Source: Patescibacteria group bacterium (lineage in GTDB: Bacteria; Patescibacteriota; Gracilibacteria; BD1-5; UBA2023). Taken from it: DNA of 11,770 nt. A program made the translations under genes and the position numbers. The notes beneath the pieces are model-generated. The model saw nothing but the letters and a program-made list of their open reading frames with translations, was not told where the DNA came from and made no database searches. The first letter of the stretch is position 1, and each line of letters opens with the position of its first letter. Shown here piece by piece: positions 7,390-11,770 of this stretch. The stretch is taken from positions 1 to 11,770 of the forward strand of contig JAUPLX010000142.1 in assembly GCA_030836665.1 (NCBI GenBank), read 5' to 3'.

Positions 7390-8412
7390 ATGCTCAATAC
7401 GCTCAAAGTCCTCGAATCCGAAGTCCTCGCGGGGATTCCCGCCCTTAAATCCGAACAGGAAGTCTACGATTTTCGCAATTCCGTCGTTGGAAAGAACGGT
7501 TCGCTCACCGGAGTGCTGAAGGGGATCAAGGATTTGTCCGCAGAAGACAAACAGACCGTCGGAAAGGTCTCCAACGAGCTCCGCGACCGTCTCTCGGCCG
7601 CGTTCGACGCGCGTCTTGCCGCCATCGCCGATGAGCGCGTGGAAGAACGACTCAAAACCGAATTCGTCGACGTGACCGTGCCCACGGGGGAAACCGCTTC
7701 CGGACACCTCCATCCGATTACCCGCGCGCTTCTCGAAGTCGAGGACGCGTTCAAGCGCATGGGTTTCGAAGTGCTCGAATCCAAGGAGGTCACTACCGAA
7801 TACCTCAACTTCGACGCGGTCAACGTTCCCTCCAGCCATCCGGCCCGCGACATGCAGGATACCTTCTGGCTCGAAGGGAAGGGGAACGTCCTCTCCACCC
7901 AGACTTCCTCGATGCAGAACGTCATCCTCAAATCCAAAACCCCTCCGATCCGCGTCATCATTCCTGGTCGCGTATTCCGTAATGAAGACATCGACGCCAC
8001 GCACGAAAACACCTTCTACCAGGTCGAAGGCATCGTCGTGGACAAAGGAATTTCCATGGCGAACCTCAAATACGCCATCCGCACTATGCTCTCCGATCTT
8101 TTCGGGCGCGAAGTGTCCATCCGTCTCCGTCCCGGGTATTTTCCCTTCGTCGAACCGGGCGTGGAGGTCGACTTCTCTTGTCCGTTTTGCGGCGGGGAAG
8201 GCTGTCGGATCTGTAAGAAATCCGGCTGGATCGAGTTCATGGGAGCGGGCCTCATCCATCCGAACGTCCTCCGGGAAGGAGGTCTCGACCCCGCCGAATA
8301 CTCCGGTTTCGCCTTCGGTTTCGGACTCAACCGTCTCGTCATGATCAAGTACGGCATTACCGACATGCGCCATTTTCAAAACGCCGACGTCCGATTCCTT
8401 TCGCAATTCTAA
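7390..8412 (+). CDS. pheS: Phenylalanyl-tRNA synthetase alpha subunit
   Basis: This is the catalytic subunit of the alpha2-beta2 class II enzyme that charges tRNA-Phe; 340 residues, normal for bacteria. Visible landmarks: an N-terminal coiled-coil arm (about 1-90) with VVGKNGSLTGVLKGIKDLS; motif 1 region HPITRALLEVEDAFKRMGF; DAVNVPSSHPARDMQDTF; LSTQTSSMQ; motif 2 GRVFRNEDIDATHENTFYQVEG; and motif 3 GFAFGFGLNRLVM near residue 307. A CPFC-GGEG-CRIC four-cysteine cluster (residues 264-275) precedes SGWIEFMGAGLIHPNVL; such clusters occur in many PheS proteins and may bind zinc. No in-frame TGA; it ends in TAA. pheT, usually next to pheS, is absent: the next gene is an EamA-like transporter. ATG 7390 matches the family start; no Shine-Dalgarno site is seen. 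Confidence 0.97.
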   Translation: MLNTLKVLESEVLAGIPALKSEQEVYDFRNSVVGKNGSLTGVLKGIKDLSAEDKQTVGKVSNELRDRLSAAFDARLAAIADERVEERLKTEFVDVTVPTGETASGHLHPITRALLEVEDAFKRMGFEVLESKEVTTEYLNFDAVNVPSSHPARDMQDTFWLEGKGNVLSTQTSSMQNVILKSKTPPIRVIIPGRVFRNEDIDATHENTFYQVEGIVVDKGISMANLKYAIRTMLSDLFGREVSIRLRPGYFPFVEPGVEVDFSCPFCGGEGCRICKKSGWIEFMGAGLIHPNVLREGGLDPAEYSGFAFGFGLNRLVMIKYGITDMRHFQNADVRFLSQF

Positions 8413-8448
8413 GCCGACGTCCGCTTTTCCTCCTCTCCCGTTTTCATT

Positions 8449-9297
8449 ATGTTTTGGGGCGCACTCAACGCTCTCCTCGGGAGCGTAGCCAATATTTTTT
8501 GGAAAAAATCCCTCGATCTTTCCGATCTTCCTCCGCGGGTATTTTACGCTTTAGGGGCGCTCGGAAGCGTCGTTCTTTCCCTCGGGCTCATTGCTTTCGG
8601 AATGTTTTCGCTCCCCGCGAATTATTGGCTCCTCGCGATTCCTACGATCGACGCGGTCATCGTCGGATATACGGGGCTCCTTTCCCAGCGGATATACAAG
8701 GAGGAAAAAATTTCCGCGCTCTTGCCGTACGAAAACCTCTCTTCCATCCTGACGATCGTCGCGGCGTTCTTCCTCCTTGGGAATACCTCGGTAGCGACGC
8801 TTCTCATCGCTATCGTGACCATCGTCATCATTTTTACGGCTTCGTTCGATTTCAAGGGGCACCAGTTCCCGAAAAATTTCAAACTCATCGTCCTTTCGAA
8901 CTCCATAACGGCTTTCCGCGCCCTTGCCATGGGGTACGCGCTTTCCCATATGGCGACGGAGACGTTCTATTCGATTCGAAATCTCCTGAACGCGGCGATC
9001 GTCATGATTCCGCTTCTCTTGTCCGCCGAATGGGTGGCGGTAAAGACGATGAAAAAGGATTGCCTCGTTCCCCGTATGGCCGCCTCGTTTCTCGGCGCGA
9101 TATCCGCGCTCATCGCGTTCACGCTCATTTCCCGACTCGGACTCGTCACCACCACGCTCTTGGGCTTCCTCTCGATGGCGGCTACGTTGGTTCTCGGATA
9201 CGCGTTCCTCGGGGACCGTCCGGAGCGGAAGAACGTCATGCTCGCCATCGCCGTGTCGGCGCTCGTGGCGGTCGGGACGTATTTCCGGGCTCCGTAG
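8449..9297 (+). CDS. EamA/DMT-superfamily-like transporter
   Basis: A 282-residue, very hydrophobic protein with about ten predicted transmembrane helices, the size and layout of EamA (drug/metabolite transporter) permeases, which consist of two five-helix halves. It begins MFWGALNALLGSVANIFWKKSL, like the first helix of that family. Near residue 90 it has KISALLPYENLSSILTIVAAFFLLGN, resembling the 'P-l-all-lgE' end of an EamA repeat, and the second half ends FLSMAATLVLGYAFLGDRP, again typical of the helix 9-10 region. Substrate unknown. No in-frame TGA; stops at TAG. It follows pheS after 36 bases and is probably co-transcribed, but a functional link to pheS is not obvious. No Shine-Dalgarno site precedes ATG 8449. 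Confidence 0.8.
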   Translation: MFWGALNALLGSVANIFWKKSLDLSDLPPRVFYALGALGSVVLSLGLIAFGMFSLPANYWLLAIPTIDAVIVGYTGLLSQRIYKEEKISALLPYENLSSILTIVAAFFLLGNTSVATLLIAIVTIVIIFTASFDFKGHQFPKNFKLIVLSNSITAFRALAMGYALSHMATETFYSIRNLLNAAIVMIPLLLSAEWVAVKTMKKDCLVPRMAASFLGAISALIAFTLISRLGLVTTTLLGFLSMAATLVLGYAFLGDRPERKNVMLAIAVSALVAVGTYFRAP

Positions 9298-9313
9298 GGG
9301 AGAAATGACAGTA

Positions 9314-9386
9314 CGAAGGGCTTCCGGCCGAAATCCGACGGCATCCCCCCCTAAACAGCCGGAGGTTTTCGGTCGGAAGCCCTTCG
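9314..9386. repeat. Long inverted repeat between the transporter gene and rplA
   Basis: cgaagggcttccggccgaaa (9314-9333) pairs with 9367-9386, with 19 of 20 positions complementary. The 33-base loop contains a run of seven C and a partial inner stem (tccg..ggc with gccgga). No T-run follows, so it is an atypical terminator if it ends the pheS-transporter transcript; it could also be a dispersed hairpin element. Confidence 0.7.
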
Positions 9387-9405
9387 ATATTCGACGAATT
9401 CCGAT

Positions 9406-9433
9406 TTGCCGGAACGGACTTTTCCCATATACT
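9406..9433 (+). promoter_or_regulatory. rplA promoter
   Basis: TTGCCG (9406-9411) and TATACT (9428-9433) with a 16-base spacer, about 60 bases before the rplA ATG. The -10 box is identical to that of the Nudix operon. Confidence 0.55.
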
Positions 9434-9440
9434 TCGCGCA

Positions 9441-9467
9441 CCCAAACATGGGAGCCCTCTTCAGGGC
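9441..9467 (+). promoter_or_regulatory. Structured rplA mRNA leader
   Basis: Just after the expected transcription start, ccc (9441-9443) can pair with ggg (9450-9452), directly followed by the stem gccct/agggc around cttc (9454-9467). L1 is known in several bacteria to repress its own mRNA by binding a site that mimics its rRNA target; two short stems in this position could serve that role, but I cannot identify the L1 consensus. Confidence 0.35.
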
Positions 9468-9493
9468 GCTATTACCACGTTATTTTTCTTTTC

Positions 9494-10183
9494 ATGAAAA
9501 AATACGGCAAGAAGCACCGTCAGGCTTCCGAGCTTATCGAAGCCGGTCGCATTTACACCGTTGACGAAGCGGTCGAACTCCTCGAACGCACGAATACCGT
9601 CAAGTTCGACCCGACCGTCGAAATCCACTTCAACCTCGCCATCGACCCGAAGTACGCGGATCAGATGGTCCGTTCCACCGTTACCCTTCCGAACGGAACC
9701 GGTAAGGCTCCGAAAATCGGCGCGTTCACCGACCTCGGCAACGAAAAGGAACTCCTCGCTCTCGGCGCTACCGTCGCCGGCGGAGACGATCTCCTCGAAA
9801 CCGTTCTCTCGGGCAAGATCGACTTCACCGTCGCCGTGGCCACCCCGGGGATGATGAAGAAAATGGGTAAGGCCGCTAAGGTCCTCGGTCCGAAGGGTCT
9901 CATGCCGAATCCGAAGGCCGGTACCGTAGGCGAAGACCTCGTCGCTATCGTCAAAGAACTTATGGCCGGTAAGTTCGAGTTCAAGAACGACAAGCAGGGG
10001 AACGTCCACTCCATTATCGGAAAGCTCTCGTTCGGTCCGAAGAAACTCAAGGAAAACCTCGAATTCTTCCTCAAGACCGTCAAGGATATCAAGCCGTCAG
10101 GAGTGAAGAGCGGAGCCTACGTAAACACCGTTTACGTCTGCAACGCCATGGGCCCGGGCATCCGTATCGAAGCGCAGCAATAA
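9494..10183 (+). CDS. rplA: 50S ribosomal protein L1
   Basis: L1 forms the mobile stalk at the E site of the large subunit. The 229-residue product has the family's usual size and landmarks: N-terminal MKKYGKKHRQASELI, DEAVELLERTNTVKFDPTVEIHFNL, RSTVTLPNGTGK, the highly conserved VLGPKGLMPNPKAGTV near residue 134, and C-terminal VKSGAYVNTVYVCNAMGPGIRIE. Leu codons are all CTC or CTT and there is no in-frame TGA; it ends in TAA. ATG 9494 matches the family start; the frame is open upstream to 9305, but that would cross the promoter and an inverted repeat. rplK, usually just before rplA, and rplJ/rplL, usually just after, are absent: this is a single-gene unit with its own promoter and terminator. 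No Shine-Dalgarno site precedes it (ttttcttttc). Confidence 0.98.
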   Translation: MKKYGKKHRQASELIEAGRIYTVDEAVELLERTNTVKFDPTVEIHFNLAIDPKYADQMVRSTVTLPNGTGKAPKIGAFTDLGNEKELLALGATVAGGDDLLETVLSGKIDFTVAVATPGMMKKMGKAAKVLGPKGLMPNPKAGTVGEDLVAIVKELMAGKFEFKNDKQGNVHSIIGKLSFGPKKLKENLEFFLKTVKDIKPSGVKSGAYVNTVYVCNAMGPGIRIEAQQ

Positions 10184-10195
10184 TCGATTCCAACG

Positions 10196-10226
10196 AAAAT
10201 CCCCCCGAGAAATCGGGGGGATTTTC
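10196..10226 (+). terminator. rplA terminator
   Basis: A perfect 13-base-pair stem (aaaatccccccga with tcggggggatttt) closed by a GAAA tetraloop, 12 bases after the rplA stop. The T-rich 3' arm acts as the U-tract and the A-rich 5' arm makes it possibly bidirectional. Confidence 0.93.
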
Positions 10227-10247
10227 TTAATCGCTCGCTCCATATGT

Positions 10248-10276
10248 TTGACAAATAAATTTATTTCAGTATTAGA
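10248..10276 (+). promoter_or_regulatory. Near-consensus sigma-70 promoter of the small membrane protein gene
   Basis: A perfect -35 box TTGACA (10248-10253), a 17-base AT-rich spacer and ATTAGA (10271-10276; TATTAG one base earlier is an alternative). It is the best -35 match in the window and lies just after the rplA terminator. Confidence 0.65.
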
Positions 10277-10297
10277 TATGAGTCAAACACACACCAA

Positions 10298-10303
10298 AAG
10301 GAG
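10298..10303 (+). promoter_or_regulatory. Shine-Dalgarno site, unusual for this window
   Basis: AAGGAG, 6 bases before ATG 10310. It is the only strong Shine-Dalgarno site in front of any gene in the window, and it fixes this start. Confidence 0.8.
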
Positions 10304-10309
10304 ACGGAC

Positions 10310-10597
10310 ATGAAAAATGATTGGATGACGCTGTTCCTGAAACCCGCGAAGACGGATCTTCTCGCAATCCAGGGCTACGCGCTCGGAATCGCCGGCGCCT
10401 GGTTCATGGCAGGCGAGCGCGCGTTCTGGTTCGGGGCGTTCATGGTCGCGTTCGGACTGATTGTCAACGTCATAATACCGCGTGCCGTGCTGATGGATTT
10501 GGAAAAGGCCCTAGCCAAGAATCCGAATCCGAATCCGAGCCGCAAACCACTGCGCGGGATGCCGCGGTTCCGCTCCTTGCGGGCGAACCGTATCTGA
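10310..10597 (+). CDS. Small two-helix membrane protein ending in TGA; probable foreign, standard-code gene
   Basis: A 95-residue protein of unrecognised family. It has an amphipathic start (MKNDWMTLFLKPAKTD), two hydrophobic segments (about 17-33, LLAIQGYALGIAGAWFM, and 38-57, AFWFGAFMVAFGLIVNVIIP), and a Pro/Arg-rich basic tail. The stop is TGA (10595-10597), whereas in this genome TGA encodes Gly. No TAA or TAG follows in this frame before the terminator, and the frame runs to about 11015, deep into the antisense of the next gene. Five of 11 Leu codons are CTG, while rplA next door uses only CTC and CTT. A consensus -35 box and the only strong Shine-Dalgarno site also set it apart. I infer acquisition from a standard-code organism. 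The tail after the hexanucleotide repeat at 10520-10537 reads more naturally in another frame (PEPQTTARDAAVPLLAGEPYLKNI-like), so a frameshift is possible; that frame too ends in TGA. Confidence 0.65.
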   Translation: MKNDWMTLFLKPAKTDLLAIQGYALGIAGAWFMAGERAFWFGAFMVAFGLIVNVIIPRAVLMDLEKALAKNPNPNPSRKPLRGMPRFRSLRANRI

Positions 10598-10653
10598 AAA
10601 ACATCTGAGTGTCATTCCCCAGAAAAAATAGGGTGGACGACACCGAAACCCCG

Positions 10654-10683
10654 AAGCCCCCGAGAAATCGGGGGCTTTATTTC
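10654..10683 (+). terminator. Terminator of the small membrane protein gene
   Basis: A perfect 10-base-pair stem (aagcccccga with tcgggggctt) with a GAAA loop, followed by tatttc. Its core matches the rplA terminator over 18 bases. It may also stop the convergent DUF4349 gene, although no T-run follows it on that strand. Confidence 0.88.
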
Positions 10684-10696
10684 ATTATCGAGCTTT

Positions 10697-11764
10697 TTAT
10701 TTCCCCAGCTTTTTCGTCACGTTTTCTTTCCCGAACAGAATCCGCCGTCCCATCTTCCAGAGGAGCTTTCCTCCGGCGAGGGTAATGAACGCCCCGAAGA
10801 CGACGTAGATGACGACGTTGAGCGTCTTAAGGAGGAAACTGCCCAGATTCACCGTCAGGTTGCGGAAGGTATCATCGGCCGTGGAGACGAGTTCGCGCAT
10901 GTCGGCGTTCCATCGGTCGCGTACGTTTTCCCAATCTACGAGCGCGTATTTTTCGAATCGAACGGAGAATTCCACGTTCGCGAGACGCTCCTCGTAGTCG
11001 GCTTTCTGTTTTTTTAATGCGTCGATTTCCTGAAGCAACGCTATCCGCTCGCGGGAGAACTTGGCGATGAGGTCGGACTTGTTCGTGATGATGCGATTCA
11101 GCGCGTCAATCGATTCCGCCGATACGTTCTTCGTTTTGAGCGCTTCCCAAAGCTGGTCGTATTGGGTTTTCGTCGAAGTGAGGAGCGCCTCGTTTTCCGT
11201 AAGGCGTTTTTCGAGTTCGGTCACGCGGTCGGAAACGTCGGCGTAACTTTTCCGAATGTTCGAGATCCGGGTTTGCAGATCGTGGAGCCCGGTTTCTTTC
11301 AAGAGATTCAGAAACTCCCCCTCCTTTTCTTTCTTAACGAGTACCGTAAGCGAACAGTACGCCTTGCCGGAATTGATGTTTTCCACCGTAGCCGAATTCC
11401 GGTCGATCTTCGAAACGAACGCGTCGCAAGAAGATTTCGGATCCGACGTGCGTACCGAAGCGTCGTAGCTCTTGATTTCGAGCGATTGGGCTACGGGGGA
11501 TTCCGGTTTGGATTCCTCGTAACCGTCGTAGGCGGGGGAAGGGGCGGATTTTGAAACGCCTCCGAACGAAGATTCCGACGACCCTTGGAGCGAATTTCGG
11601 GCGTAATCGGAATTCGTCTCGGCATATCGGGCGGTGGGGAAGTTGCTTCCTATTTCCGAAAATACGAAAGACAGTACTCCGGCGGCTATGGAGAGGTATT
11701 CGAGTCCGAGGACTCCGACCCCGAAGAATTTCATCACGTTCTTCCATCAGAGGTTTTTGATCAT
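10697..11764 (-). CDS. DUF4349-type membrane protein with coiled coil
   Basis: Predicted 355-residue envelope protein. An N-terminal hydrophobic segment (about residues 11-33, VMKFFGVGVLGLEYLSIAAG) serves as signal or anchor. A low-complexity Ser/Pro region follows to about 100. Then comes the DUF4349 pattern: a Cys pair (SSCDAF, AYCSLTV), an LTVLVKKEKEGEFLNLL strand-helix, KSYADVSDRVTELEKRL matching the family's 'DVT-ey-D---rl--l', and a long coiled coil (about 170-260). A C-terminal transmembrane helix (TLNVVIYVVFGAFITLAG) and a basic tail close it. DUF4349 proteins have no established function. TGA at 11747-11749 (residue 6) is read as Gly, joining ATG 11764 to the rest; under the standard code the first start would be GTG 11737 or ATG 11734, cutting into the anchor. 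The frame is open to the right edge, so the start may lie further out. Stop TAA; convergent with the small gene. Confidence 0.8.
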
Positions 11765-11770
11765 TTCCAG

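Noticed and set aside
7375..8406. Minus-strand open frame of 343 codons
   Set aside because: Exactly antisense to pheS, which is unmistakable; the translation is Glu/Gly/Val-rich with no recognisable family.
8551..9441. Minus-strand open frame of 296 codons opposite the transporter gene
   Set aside because: Arg/Glu-rich antisense translation crossing the inverted repeat; the plus strand encodes a coherent ten-helix protein.
9305..9493. N-terminal extension of rplA
   Set aside because: It would cross the inverted repeat and the rplA promoter; L1 proteins begin where ATG 9494 starts.

Overview
The window reads best as a piece of a Patescibacteria/CPR genome that translates UGA as glycine (genetic code 25, known from Gracilibacteria and Absconditabacteria/SR1). 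Six genes carry a total of 14 in-frame TGA codons and only make sense when these are read through. At two places the TGA falls exactly where the family or a paralogue has Gly. The recognisable genes end in TAA or TAG, with one striking exception described below. Base composition is clearly GC-rich, which is unusual for a lineage with this recoding. Shine-Dalgarno sites are mostly absent.

Layout. 1-4500, minus strand: two tandem paralogous, very long type IV pilin-like (prepilin) surface proteins. The upstream one (1870-4500) is complete at 876 aa. It has a prepilin N-terminus, Cys-rich modules including two tandem 'PWGG' repeats, and a C-terminal LamG/concanavalin-type domain. The downstream one (1-1760) runs off the left edge. 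4572-5966, minus strand: a three-gene operon with its own promoter and terminator, encoding a Nudix hydrolase, a short degenerate metallo-beta-lactamase-fold-like protein and a small three-helix membrane protein. 6010-7232, plus strand: dnaN (DNA polymerase sliding clamp) with a promoter and a leader hairpin. 7232-7351: a large imperfect palindrome. 7390-9297, plus strand: pheS followed by an EamA-like transporter. 9314-9386: a second long inverted repeat. 9406-10225: rplA (ribosomal protein L1) as a single-gene unit with promoter, structured leader and terminator. 10248-10680, plus strand: a small two-helix membrane protein gene that ends in TGA. 10697 to the right edge, minus strand: a DUF4349-type membrane protein.

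The point most worth following up is the small gene at 10310-10597. It has a near-consensus promoter, the only strong Shine-Dalgarno site in the window, CTG-rich leucine codons and a TGA stop, with no TAA/TAG in frame before its terminator. It looks like a gene written in the standard code inside a UGA=Gly genome. If the host reads it with code 25, its mRNA has no stop codon. A second pattern is that four of the six UGA-using genes have a UGA within their first 13 codons, which could make their expression sensitive to the supply of the UGA-decoding tRNA-Gly. No gene-free stretch exceeds 300 bases; intergenic regions hold promoters, terminators and hairpins as listed.
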